DNA of 60,134 nucleotides from an uncultured Pelagibacteraceae bacterium (lineage in GTDB: Bacteria > Pseudomonadota > Alphaproteobacteria > Pelagibacterales > AG-422-B15), in assembly GCA_902604225.1 (NCBI GenBank), contig CACKXV010000004.1, positions 1-60,134 of the forward strand. The letters are read 5' to 3'. Positions within the stretch are counted from its first letter, which is position 1. Every line of letters starts with the position of its first letter. Below, piece after piece: positions 40,816 through 51,071 of the stretch. The translations under genes were made by a program, and so were the position numbers. A model generated the notes under the pieces. The model saw only the letters and a list, made by a program, of their open reading frames with translations. It was not told the DNA's origin and did not search any database.

Positions 40816-41751
40816 ATGCCTGTAAATAAAGAACAACTTGAAGAGATAGAAGCTTTACGCTCTGAAAAAACTGAGACTGCTAGAGTTACTGCTCCAGAGT
40901 TAGAGGCTGTTTTGTACCAGCCCATTGAAGTTCTCGATCATGGTTTTGTCCGAGTTATTGACTATATGGGTGACGACAGTTCTGTTGTTCAATCTGCTAG
41001 GGTCTCTTATGGCAAAGGGACAAAGAAAATCTCAAATGATAAAGGTCTAATTAAATACTTGATGAGACATCGCCACTCAACGCCATTTGAAATGTGTGAG
41101 ATTAAGTTTCATATAAAGTTACCAATTTTTATTGCTCGTCAGTGGATTAGACATAGGACTGCGAATGTAAATGAATATTCAGCTAGGTATTCAATACTTG
41201 ATAAAGAGTTTTATATACCTTCTGCGGAAAATTTAGCGGCCCAATCGCAGATTAATAACCAGGGTCGAGGTGATGTACTCACTGATGACGAAGCATCAAA
41301 TGTTATTCAAATATTAAAGAATGATGCAGAGCAAACGTACGCAAATTATGAGACACTCTTGAATGAAAACTCTTCAGGGGGAGTTTTGGATGAGGGTAAG
41401 TCAGGTATTGCCCGTGAACTTGCTAGAATGAATCTTACATTAAATACTTATACACAATGGTACTGGAAAATTGATCTCAATAATCTTCTTCATTTTCTAG
41501 CCTTAAGAGCTGACGACCATGCTCAATACGAGATCAGAGTTTATGCAGATGTAATGCTTGAACTGGTAAAAAAATGGGTTCCTTTGACTTACGAGGCATT
41601 TGAAGATTACCGCATGGGAGGCACAGAGTTATCAGCAAAAGAAATTAAATTAATGCGTAAACTTCTTAAGGGAGAAAAAGTTTCATTTGAGGAAGAAGGC
41701 CTCTCGAAGCGAGAATGGAGTGAACTTCAAAAGAAATTTGACCTTAACTAG
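40816..41751 (+). CDS. thyX: Flavin-dependent thymidylate synthase ThyX
   Basis: Makes dTMP from dUMP with FAD, methylenetetrahydrofolate and NADPH. The 311-aa protein has the ThyX motif [15 protein letters not shown], upstream [11 protein letters not shown] and late [20 protein letters not shown], which position FAD and dUMP. Its length, a little above 300, is typical of alphaproteobacterial ThyX. Convergent with mrp, overlapping it by 8 nt. Confidence 0.97.
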   Translation: MPVNKEQLEEIEALRSEKTETARVTAPELEAVLYQPIEVLDHGFVRVIDYMGDDSSVVQSARVSYGKGTKKISNDKGLIKYLMRHRHSTPFEMCEIKFHIKLPIFIARQWIRHRTANVNEYSARYSILDKEFYIPSAENLAAQSQINNQGRGDVLTDDEASNVIQILKNDAEQTYANYETLLNENSSGGVLDEGKSGIARELARMNLTLNTYTQWYWKIDLNNLLHFLALRADDHAQYEIRVYADVMLELVKKWVPLTYEAFEDYRMGGTELSAKEIKLMRKLLKGEKVSFEEEGLSKREWSELQKKFDLN

Positions 41752-42829
41752 TACTGGATAGTTTTTCCAATTTCAGTCTTTTGATTAAAGATTCTGCCAA
41801 ATCATTAAATATTTTACTGACTTTGTGGTCTGGCACTAAATCGGTTAAAGGATGACCTTTATCACTTTGCTCCATGAGCAATGGATCATGCGGTAAATTT
41901 GCTAAAATTTCATAATCATATTTTTCAGCTATATCTTTGGTTTTGCTTTCACCATAAAGGCTATACTCTTTTCCAGTATCTGGCGCTAAAAAATAACTCA
42001 TGTTCTCAACTATGCCGAGTATAGGGACTTTAGTTTTTTCAAACATTTTTAAACCGCGCACAACATCGATCAAAGCAATATCTTGAGGTGTTGTTACAAT
42101 AACGCTTCCGGAAATATTAATTTTTTGAATAAGTGATAGTTGAACATCACCAGTACCAGGGGGTAAGTCAATCACCATTATGTCAGCATCCCCCCAATTA
42201 ACTTTATCGATCATTTCATTAATTGCCTTCATGACCATGAGTCCACGCCAAATAATTGGATTTTCATCATTTACCATATACCCCATAGACATTGTGGAAA
42301 TGCCATATCGATCGATAGTTTCTATTTTTTCTCCATCAGATGAAGGCTTTTCATTTATACCAATCATTTTCGGAATTGACGGTCCATAAATGTCAGCATC
42401 TAACAGGCATGTTTTAAATCCTTGAGATTTGAAAGCGCATGCAAGGTTCACAGCGACAGTTGATTTGCCTACACCACCTTTTCCAGAGGCAACAGCTAAA
42501 ATATATTTTATTTTAGATGTACCAGCATTATTTGATTTCTTTACCTGAGCACTATTTTCTTTTTCATTTTCTAAATTTTCTTTGTGATATGTTGTAATAA
42601 TATTTACTTTTGTAATACCAGGGATTTCATTAAGGGCAGCTTGAGCATCGTTAAATATTTTTTTGTTTTTTTTTTGGTCCATCTCATCAAATTCTAATAT
42701 GCAATCAATTTTACCCTCATTGGCGTTGATATTTTTCACCATACCTAGAGCAACGATATTCTCGCCTTTACTTTCGTTCATTACTTGTCCAAGTAAGTGT
42801 AATGCTTGATTTTCTAAGGTTTCTGCCAT
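41744..42829 (-). CDS. mrp: Mrp/ApbC-type Fe-S carrier ATPase lacking CxxC
   Basis: P-loop ATPase of the Mrp/NBP35 family, involved in iron-sulfur cluster assembly or transfer. The 361-aa protein has an N-terminal DUF59-type domain (1-85), a linker, then the deviant Walker [11 protein letters not shown] (115-124), [10 protein letters not shown] and [12 protein letters not shown]. In classical Mrp the cluster-binding CxxC follows NMSYF; here it reads [14 protein letters not shown] with no cysteine. Such variants occur in alphaproteobacteria, so cluster binding by this protein must be different or absent. Confidence 0.92.
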   Translation of the reverse strand: MAETLENQALHLLGQVMNESKGENIVALGMVKNINANEGKIDCILEFDEMDQKKNKKIFNDAQAALNEIPGITKVNIITTYHKENLENEKENSAQVKKSNNAGTSKIKYILAVASGKGGVGKSTVAVNLACAFKSQGFKTCLLDADIYGPSIPKMIGINEKPSSDGEKIETIDRYGISTMSMGYMVNDENPIIWRGLMVMKAINEMIDKVNWGDADIMVIDLPPGTGDVQLSLIQKINISGSVIVTTPQDIALIDVVRGLKMFEKTKVPILGIVENMSYFLAPDTGKEYSLYGESKTKDIAEKYDYEILANLPHDPLLMEQSDKGHPLTDLVPDHKVSKIFNDLAESLIKRLKLEKLSSTS

Positions 42830-42890
42830 TTTTTTTGAACTTGTATTATATTAATTAATCACAATATATCATATGCAAACTTGTAATTAA

Positions 42891-42920
42891 TTGCTTTTAA
42901 CTATTTTTACCATATATAAA
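42891..42920 (+). promoter_or_regulatory. Candidate hflK promoter, near-leaderless
   Basis: TTGCTT (42891-42896) and TATAAA (42915-42920) are 18 bp apart, a reasonable sigma-70 pair. The hflK ATG is at 42934, so the predicted transcript would begin only a few bases before it, and no Shine-Dalgarno sequence is present in AATACAATTAATAAA. Divergent mrp starts 60 nt to the left. Confidence 0.4.
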
Positions 42921-42933
42921 TACAATTAATAAA

Positions 42934-44004
42934 ATGTCTTGGTCTGATAACAATAATAATGATCCTTGGGGATCTTCTGGTAACGGTAGCGGTAGACGTG
43001 GCCCTGGACCAAACATGGACGATGTAATTCGAAATGCTCAAAATAGATTTAAAGGAATGATGCCCGGCTCTTTTTTTGGAAAGTTAGGGCCAATGGTCAT
43101 AATAGGAATTTTAATACTCATTTGGCTAGCAAGCGGCTTTTATAGAGTGCTACCTGATGAGCAAGGAGTAGTTCTTCAATTTGGAAAATATACCAAAACT
43201 ACTCAACCTGGTTTAAATTACCATCTTCCTTATCCAATTGAGAGAGTTTTCACTCCTAAGGTTACAAAAATTAATAGAATAGATGTTGGTTATCGTCAAA
43301 GCCCTGATTCACGTGTTACAGCAATTCGTGACGTCGAGGAAGAAAGCTTGATGCTAACTGGAGATGAAAATATCGTAGATATTGATTTTTCTGTGTTTTG
43401 GTTAATCAATGATGCCGGAAAGTTTTTATTTAATGTACAGGCCCCAGAATTAACAGTAAAAAGTGCTGCTGAAACAGCAATGCGTGAGTCTATAGGTCAA
43501 GCTTCAATTCAATCTATATTAACTGAGGGAAGAACCGAGATTGAAGATAAAACTCAGGTATTAATTCAAGAGATATTAGATGAGTACGGAACTGGAATAA
43601 CTATAACGCAAGTTCAAACACAAAAAGCAGATCCGCCTGCTCAAGTTATTGATGCATTCAGAGATGTCCAAGCTGCACGTGCCGATAGGGAAAGACAGCG
43701 TAACGAAGCTGAAGCTTATGCCAATGATATAATCCCAAGGGCTCGAGGTGAGGCTGAGCAGATACTTCAATTGGCTGAAGGTTATAGGCAAAAAGTGATA
43801 GCCGACAGTGAGGGTAAAGCTGCAAGATTTTTATCAATTCAAGCCGAGTATGCAAAAGCCCCATCTGTTACAAAAAAGAGAATTTTTTACGAAACCATGG
43901 AAGATGTATTTTCTGACATGGATAAAGTAATTATCGACAAAAATGGAGGGGACTCTGTAGTTCCTTACCTGCCCTTACCAGAATTAAAGAAAACACAGGA
44001 TTAA
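42934..44004 (+). CDS. hflK: HflK, FtsH-modulating SPFH protein
   Basis: Membrane-anchored SPFH protein that with HflC forms a cage around FtsH protease. The 356-aa protein has a Gly/Asn-rich cytosolic N-terminus, one transmembrane helix near 48-70, the SPFH start YRVLPDEQGVVLQFGKYTKT and a long Ala/Glu/Arg coiled coil (about 240-300). The family's short C-terminal segment ends in LPLPELKK. hflC follows by 2 nt. Confidence 0.95.
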   Translation: MSWSDNNNNDPWGSSGNGSGRRGPGPNMDDVIRNAQNRFKGMMPGSFFGKLGPMVIIGILILIWLASGFYRVLPDEQGVVLQFGKYTKTTQPGLNYHLPYPIERVFTPKVTKINRIDVGYRQSPDSRVTAIRDVEEESLMLTGDENIVDIDFSVFWLINDAGKFLFNVQAPELTVKSAAETAMRESIGQASIQSILTEGRTEIEDKTQVLIQEILDEYGTGITITQVQTQKADPPAQVIDAFRDVQAARADRERQRNEAEAYANDIIPRARGEAEQILQLAEGYRQKVIADSEGKAARFLSIQAEYAKAPSVTKKRIFYETMEDVFSDMDKVIIDKNGGDSVVPYLPLPELKKTQD

Positions 44005-44006
44005 AC

Positions 44007-44876
44007 ATGAGAGCGTCCAGAATTTCCCTTATCGTAGTTGGCCTAATTGCTATTATTTCATATTTTACATTGTTTACAGTTTTGGAAGTAAAAAATGCAA
44101 TTGTCCTTCAGTTTGGAGATCCAAAAAGGGTAATCACTGAACCAGGTCTTAATTTTAAGATTCCATTTATTCAAAATGTTATATTTATCGATAACAGAAT
44201 ATTAGACATCGATGCACCGGCAGCTGAAATTATTGCTTCAGACCAAAAGAGACTTATTGTTGATGCGTTTGTAAAATTTAAAATTGTTGATGTGTTAGAA
44301 TTTTATAAAGCCCTGGGGAATGAAAATGTAGCGAGATCAAGAATATCTGCTGTCGTCAATTCTCGTATTCGTGGTGTCTTAGGTGAAGAACCTTTAGCAT
44401 CAGTTCTATCAGAAAATAGATCTAAACTAATGAAACAAATCACATCACTTGTTGAAGCTGAAGTAAGAGATTTCGGCATTGAGATAGTTGACGTGAGAAT
44501 TAAGCGTGCTGATTTACCTGAAGCAAACAGTCAGGCTATTTTTGCTAGAATGCAAACAGAAAGAGAGAGAGAAGCAAGAGAGTTCAGAGCTCAAGGTGCA
44601 GAGATGGCACAAAAGATAAGATCAACTGCTGATAAAGAGGTTACAATAATTAAATCGCAAGCAGAAAAAGAAGCGAACATCGTTCGTGGTGAAGGTGACG
44701 GCATGGCAAACAAAGTCTTTGCAGAAGCTTTTGGTAAGGATCCTGAATTTTTCGCTTTTTATAGAGCTATGCAGGCCTATACTGAAGGTCTTAACAGCGA
44801 CGATACAACAATGATCTTGTCTCCCGAGAGTGAGTTTTTTGAGTACTTCGGGGACTTTAGCAGCGTAGGAAATTAA
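44007..44876 (+). CDS. hflC: HflC, FtsH-modulating SPFH protein
   Basis: Partner of HflK. The 289-aa protein has an N-terminal transmembrane helix (about 5-25), the SPFH domain (KNAIVLQFGDPKRVITEPGL), VVDVRIKRADLPE at the end of the domain, a charged coiled coil RMQTEREREAREFRAQG, and the C-terminal FFAFYRAMQAYTEGL. Full length and in the standard order. Confidence 0.95.
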   Translation: MRASRISLIVVGLIAIISYFTLFTVLEVKNAIVLQFGDPKRVITEPGLNFKIPFIQNVIFIDNRILDIDAPAAEIIASDQKRLIVDAFVKFKIVDVLEFYKALGNENVARSRISAVVNSRIRGVLGEEPLASVLSENRSKLMKQITSLVEAEVRDFGIEIVDVRIKRADLPEANSQAIFARMQTEREREAREFRAQGAEMAQKIRSTADKEVTIIKSQAEKEANIVRGEGDGMANKVFAEAFGKDPEFFAFYRAMQAYTEGLNSDDTTMILSPESEFFEYFGDFSSVGN

Positions 44877-44901
44877 ATTACATAATCTCCCATAATAAAA
44901 T

Positions 44902-45090
44902 ATGACCCAATTCGTATTAGGTTCTTTAGGCATGTTATTAATAATAGAAGGTCTTCTTTACGCCTTATTTCCAAGTAGAATGAAGGCAATGATTACCAGT
45001 ATGTTGAATATGGAAAATGACAAATTAAAATGGGGTGGACTAATGTCAGCAATATTGGGCTTTATAATGCTGTGGTCTGTAATCGAATGA
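44902..45090 (+). CDS. DUF2065 small membrane protein
   Basis: A 62-aa protein with two transmembrane helices (about 4-22 and 42-60) separated by FPSRMKAMITSMLNME, matching DUF2065 (YjeT-like). It is regularly found beside hflKC in proteobacteria, so a role in the FtsH/HflKC or DegP quality-control system is a fair inference. The stop overlaps the protease start (ATGA). Confidence 0.85.
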   Translation: MTQFVLGSLGMLLIIEGLLYALFPSRMKAMITSMLNMENDKLKWGGLMSAILGFIMLWSVIE

Positions 45091-46490
45091 TAAAAAAATA
45101 TTTTATTTTTCCATTATCTCTATTCTTATACCTGAATGGTATAATCATTACGCTTGCCTTCACAGGCCCAGACACATTTTCTGATTTAGCAGAGAGCGTG
45201 TCTCCATCAGTAGTCAATATATCAACAACAGGTGTAATAGAGCAAACAGGACCTGAAGTGCCATCTATAGAAGATTTCTTTAACTTTCCATTTAATATGC
45301 CTCGATCTGAGCCGTCTGAACGTGAGTTTAGTTCCCTAGGCTCAGGTTTTGTTATATCTGAAGATGGTTTTATAGTTACTAACAATCACGTAGTTGAAAA
45401 TGCATCTGATATACAGGTCACATTTACAGATGGCGAAAAAATAGAAGCTGAATTGATTGCATTTGATGCAGAAACAGATCTTGCTCTTTTAAAGGTTAAT
45501 GCAAATAATCTTGATTATCTTGAATTTGGAGACTCTGATACAGCCAAAGTTGGAAACTGGGTTATGGCAATTGGTAATCCTCATGGCTTAGGGGGAACTG
45601 TTACTGCTGGGATAGTCTCTGCAAGAGGTAGAATGTTAGGAGGAAGATACGATGACTTCATTCAAACGGATGCCTCAATTAATAGGGGTAACTCAGGTGG
45701 ACCTCTTTTTGATTTAGATGGAAAAGTAATTGGAGTGAATTCGATGATTATTTCACCAAGCGGAGGATCAATTGGAATTGGTTTTGCCATTCCATCCAAC
45801 CTAGCTAAGAATATTATTGATCAACTAAAGGATACTGGAGAAATAGAAAGGGCATGGCTGGGAGTAAGAATACAGGAAGTAACTGAAGAGATAGCCCAAA
45901 GCTTAGGTCTCACCAAAACTTATGGTGCTTTAGTTCAAGGCTTAACACCAGATAGTCCAGCTCTAAGCGGTGGGGTAAAAGAAGGTGATATAATTATTGA
46001 GTTTAATGGAAAAGAAGTTGAGTCAGTTCAAACACTTCCAAAATTAGTAGCAGAAGCGAATATAGGGGAAAAAAGTAAAGTTGTTGTGTGGAGAGATGAA
46101 AAAGAAGTTATGTTAAACGTCAATCTCGGTAAACAACCATCTCTTGAAGAGCTTGCCAGCATTGAAAATAATGGATCATCAATTAATGTAGCTGAATTAG
46201 GCATAAAAATACGAACGATTTCAGATGAAGACAAAGACAGATTGCAACTGCCGTCAACGCAACAGGGTGTTTTAATATCTGAAATAGAAAATGACTCATT
46301 TCTGATAAGACAAAATATAAAAAAAGATGACATCATCATTGAAATACAAAACAAAGTTGTAAGTTCGACAGGAGATGTATTAGAAATTATTGATGAAGTA
46401 GTTGCTCAAGGAAAAGAAAATATTTTAATCGTCTTTTATGCTGGTCCTAATTCAAGAAAATACATAGGCGCAAAACTATCACTTGATTGA
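45087..46490 (+). CDS. Periplasmic Do-like serine protease (DegP/DegQ)
   Basis: HtrA-family protease/chaperone of the periplasm. The ATG at 45087 (in the DUF2065 stop) gives a 467-aa precursor with a signal peptide (basic MIKK, hydrophobic core to about residue 25). A TTG-type start 57 nt earlier would place extra residues before the signal and is rejected. The catalytic triad is H101 (NNHVV), D131 (ETDLALLKV) and S203 (GNSGGP). Two PDZ domains follow (from about 265 and 375). The operon with hflKC groups envelope proteolysis functions. Confidence 0.95.
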   Translation: MIKKYFIFPLSLFLYLNGIIITLAFTGPDTFSDLAESVSPSVVNISTTGVIEQTGPEVPSIEDFFNFPFNMPRSEPSEREFSSLGSGFVISEDGFIVTNNHVVENASDIQVTFTDGEKIEAELIAFDAETDLALLKVNANNLDYLEFGDSDTAKVGNWVMAIGNPHGLGGTVTAGIVSARGRMLGGRYDDFIQTDASINRGNSGGPLFDLDGKVIGVNSMIISPSGGSIGIGFAIPSNLAKNIIDQLKDTGEIERAWLGVRIQEVTEEIAQSLGLTKTYGALVQGLTPDSPALSGGVKEGDIIIEFNGKEVESVQTLPKLVAEANIGEKSKVVVWRDEKEVMLNVNLGKQPSLEELASIENNGSSINVAELGIKIRTISDEDKDRLQLPSTQQGVLISEIENDSFLIRQNIKKDDIIIEIQNKVVSSTGDVLEIIDEVVAQGKENILIVFYAGPNSRKYIGAKLSLD

Positions 46491-46496
46491 TTGTAT

Positions 46497-47372
46497 ATGT
46501 CTAAAGATCTAATAGTTATCTTTGGACCTACAGCAAGTGGTAAATCAAAAAAAGCAATCGACATATCTTTAAAGCATAAATCAACCATCATTAATTTTGA
46601 TAGTATGCAGGTTTATAAAGATCTAAGAATTTTAACTGACAGGCCTACCGCAGCAGACTTAAGTACATGCGATCATAGATTATATGGTTATCTAAATGGC
46701 GATGAATCAAGCACAGCAGCGTCGTGGTTAAACGATGCAGTAAATGAGATTAAAGAATGTTTCAGTAGTGATAGACTTCCCATTTTAGTGGGTGGTACAG
46801 GAATGTATCTAAATGCACTTAAGTTTGGCTTGGCTGATATTCCAGATATTGATGAAGAAATAAAAAATGAAACACAAGGTCTATTTGATAGTCATGGACT
46901 TAGATTTCTTTTTGATGTGATAAAAAAAAGTTATCCATCAACTAAAATTCAAGAAAACGACAGACAAAGAATATTTAGAAGCTACTCTCTTTTGAAGCAA
47001 ACGGGCAAGGTATTAGAACAGTGGCAATTAAATACCTCTCCTGCAATTGAAGATATAGATTACCAAATATTGCTAACAACTACTGATAGAGATAAATTGT
47101 ACCCTAAGGCTGAATCAAGAGTTGACCGTATGTTTGAAGACACTGTAGTTGATGAGGTAAGTGAATTATTAAACAAAGGCTATGACGATAATAAGTCAAT
47201 TATGAAAGCTATAGGAGTTAGGGAAATAAGCAGTTTCTTAAATAAAGATATTGATCTTAATGAATGTAAAAATGCGGTCAAAAAAAACACCAGAAATTAC
47301 ATTAAAAGACAGCTTACTTGGATAAAAGGTAATAATATTATGCAAAGCATTGATAAAAAGAAATTTATGTAA
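46497..47372 (+). CDS. miaA: tRNA dimethylallyltransferase MiaA
   Basis: Transfers dimethylallyl to A37 of tRNAs reading UNN codons. The ATG at 46497 gives MSKDLIVIFGPTASGKS with the P-loop at once (291 aa); an upstream TTG at 46491 adds two residues. SMQVYKDLRILTDRPT, GGTGMYLNALKFGL and the C-terminal RQLTWIKGN are family signatures. The length is usual. It follows degP by 6 nt, with no obvious ribosome-binding site. Confidence 0.95.
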   Translation: MSKDLIVIFGPTASGKSKKAIDISLKHKSTIINFDSMQVYKDLRILTDRPTAADLSTCDHRLYGYLNGDESSTAASWLNDAVNEIKECFSSDRLPILVGGTGMYLNALKFGLADIPDIDEEIKNETQGLFDSHGLRFLFDVIKKSYPSTKIQENDRQRIFRSYSLLKQTGKVLEQWQLNTSPAIEDIDYQILLTTTDRDKLYPKAESRVDRMFEDTVVDEVSELLNKGYDDNKSIMKAIGVREISSFLNKDIDLNECKNAVKKNTRNYIKRQLTWIKGNNIMQSIDKKKFM

Positions 47373-47411
47373 TGCTATAATCTTATATTCTTTCCATTAA
47401 TTTAATTATGT

Positions 47412-47440
47412 TTGACTTTTATTACAAATCTCCATAGAAG
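47412..47440 (+). promoter_or_regulatory. Candidate ilvB promoter
   Basis: TTGACT (47412-47417) and TAGAAG (47435-47440) are 17 bp apart, matching sigma-70 at five and four of six positions. They lie in the 93-bp gap before ilvB, whose ATG (47466) is preceded by AAGGGGAA. A GAAG/CTTC inverted repeat surrounds the predicted start point. This is a pattern match only. Confidence 0.4.
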
Positions 47441-47465
47441 GTCACTTCAAACATAAGGGGAATTT

Positions 47466-49234
47466 ATGGTTAATATTCAGATGACAGGTGCTCAAATGGT
47501 TTTAAAAGCATTTGAAGATCATCAAGTTGATACAATTTTTGGTTATCCTGGTGGGGCAGTTTTACCTATATATGATGAGTTGGCAAAGGAAAGGGATACC
47601 AACCAGCCTATTAGGCACTATTTAGTGAGGCACGAACAAGGTGCATCTCATTCTGCAGAGGGATATGCTAGATCAAGTGGTAAAGTTGGGGTCATGCTTG
47701 TTACGTCTGGTCCTGGAGTTACGAACTCGGTTACAGGACTAACTGATGCTATGATGGATTCGATCCCAATTGTTTGCATAAGTGGTCAAGTGCCTACTCA
47801 TTTAATTGGAACTGATGCTTTCCAAGAATGTGATGCCGTTGGCATTACGAGACCTTGCACAAAACATAATTGGCTTGTTAAAGATATCAATGATCTCTCA
47901 AGAATTCTCCACGAAGCATTTTACGTTGCTTCAAGTGGAAGACCTGGACCAGTTTTAGTTGATATACCAAAAGATATTCAATTTCAGACAGGTACGTATA
48001 TTGGCCCTGAAACTGTTAAACATAAATCGTATAGACCAAAGTTAAAGGCAAATATCGATCAAATTGATGATGCGCTAAAATTAATAGCGGATGCTGAAAA
48101 ACCTATTTTTTACACTGGTGGAGGTGTTATTAATTCTGGAAATGCAGCCGTTCAATTACTAAGGGAATTTGTTCGGTTAACTGGTTTTCCAATTACATCT
48201 ACATTACAAGGATTAGGAGCCTATCCTGGCGATGACTCACAGTTTATTGGCATGTTAGGTATGCACGGTACTTATGAAGCTAATATGGCTATGAACGAAT
48301 GTGACTTAATGATTAATATTGGAGCCAGATTTGATGATAGAATAACTGGTAAAATAGATGAGTTTTCTCCAAACTCAAAAAAAATCCATATTGATATTGA
48401 TCCTTCATCAATCAACAAGATTGTTAAAGTTGATGTGCCATTAATAGGTGATGTTGCACATGTGCTAGAAGACTCAATAAAATTATGGAAGTCTAAAGTT
48501 TATAAAATTAATAAGACTCCTTTAAAGGAGTGGTGGAAAACCATTGATAAATGGAAAGAAAAAGACTCACTTAAATTTGATAGAGATAAAAATACAATAA
48601 AACCTCAATACGCAATCCAGAGACTGTATGATTTAACAAAGGATAAAGATGTATTTGTTACAACTGAAGTTGGCCAACATCAAATGTGGGCTGCTCAATA
48701 TTATAAATTTTCAAAGCCTAATAGATGGATTACATCAGGTGGACTAGGAACAATGGGATTTGGTTTACCCGCTGCAATCGGAGCACAGGTAGCTCATCCT
48801 GATAAACTAGTTATTGATATAGCAGGTGAGGCTTCTATTCTGATGTGCATTCAAGAAATGTCGACAGCAATTCAACATAAGCTTCCTGTCAAAATATTTA
48901 TTATTAATAACCAATACATGGGCATGGTTAGACAGTGGCAAGAGTTATTGCATGATAAGCGTTACTCCCATAGTTATACTGATGCATTGCCAGATTTTGT
49001 TAAACTAGCTGAAGCTTATGGCGCTAAAGGCATAAGAGTACAAAAACCTAATGAGTTAGATAAAGGGATAAATGAAATGATCGAATATGATGGGCCGGTT
49101 ATATTTGACTGTGTTGTAGAACAGAATGAAAATGTTTATCCAATGATACCATCTGGTAAGGCTCATAATGAAATGCTGCTTGGGGACGAAACCAAAAAAG
49201 AAGAAATTTCAGATGAAGGAAAAGTTTTAGTTTA

Positions 49235-49235
<1 letters not shown>
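47466..49235 (+). CDS. ilvB: Acetolactate synthase, large (catalytic) subunit
   Basis: ThDP enzyme condensing two pyruvates (or pyruvate and 2-oxobutyrate) in valine/leucine/isoleucine synthesis. The 589-aa protein has the catalytic Glu in RHEQGASHSAEGYAR, SGPGVTNSVTGLTDAM, the FAD region ARFDDRITGK and the ThDP/Mg motif GEAS...NNQYMGMVRQWQ. The usual GD of that motif is GE here, a conservative change. The stop overlaps the ilvN start by one base. Confidence 0.96.
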
Positions 49236-50771
<1,536 letters not shown>

Positions 50772-50952
50772 TTATTATTTAGTTTTCAGACTTAAAAGAT
50801 ACGATATAGCCCAATATTTGTTCAATTTTGAGTAATTTATTGCGAATTTCTGAATATTCATATATTTATCCTGTATCTTTGAAAACAAACTAAAGTGCAT
50901 ATTTTGTAATGAAAAAAATATATTTAACTAACTTCTGCATATCATTAGGAGA

Positions 50953-50991
50953 ATGCACTCTTCTATCTCTCTTGCTGTTAAAACTGCTTAG
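50953..50991 (+). CDS. Candidate leader peptide upstream of leuA
   Basis: A 12-codon ORF (MHSSISLAVKTA) with a strong AGGAG 4 nt before its ATG, followed directly by hairpins and then leuA. It contains one Ile, one Leu and one Val codon, which fits branched-chain amino acid sensing, but there is no run of control codons. It may be a translated attenuator or a ribosome landing site. Its function is inference from position and layout. Confidence 0.45.
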   Translation: MHSSISLAVKTA

Positions 50992-51028
50992 CAGCCCCCG
51001 GGCGACTTAAAACTTGCCTCAGGGGGAT
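50980..51028 (+). promoter_or_regulatory. Structured leader of leuA
   Basis: Two stems follow the leader ORF. CTGCTTAGCAG (50984-50994) is a small hairpin over the uORF stop codon. CCCCC at 50995-50999 then pairs with GGGGG at 51022-51026, with an inner stem GGCGA/TTGCC. No T run follows, so it is not a classical intrinsic terminator. The 300-nt gap between ilvC and leuA is otherwise AT-rich (50772-50940) and shows nothing I can name. Confidence 0.5.
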
Positions 51029-51071
51029 ACTTAATTTTAACACAATTTATATATAACCAAGGGATTTAAAG

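Noticed and set aside
40713-40925. A 70-codon minus-strand frame before thyX
   Set aside because: It runs antisense through the thyX start and into the tmRNA acceptor piece; no family resemblance.
47408-47437. A 9-codon ORF (MFDFYYKSP) before ilvB as an attenuation peptide
   Set aside because: It has no Ile, Leu or Val codons, no ribosome-binding site, and overlaps the likely promoter.
50995-51026. Intrinsic terminator before leuA
   Set aside because: The GC stem is strong but no U tract follows, so it is better described as leader structure.
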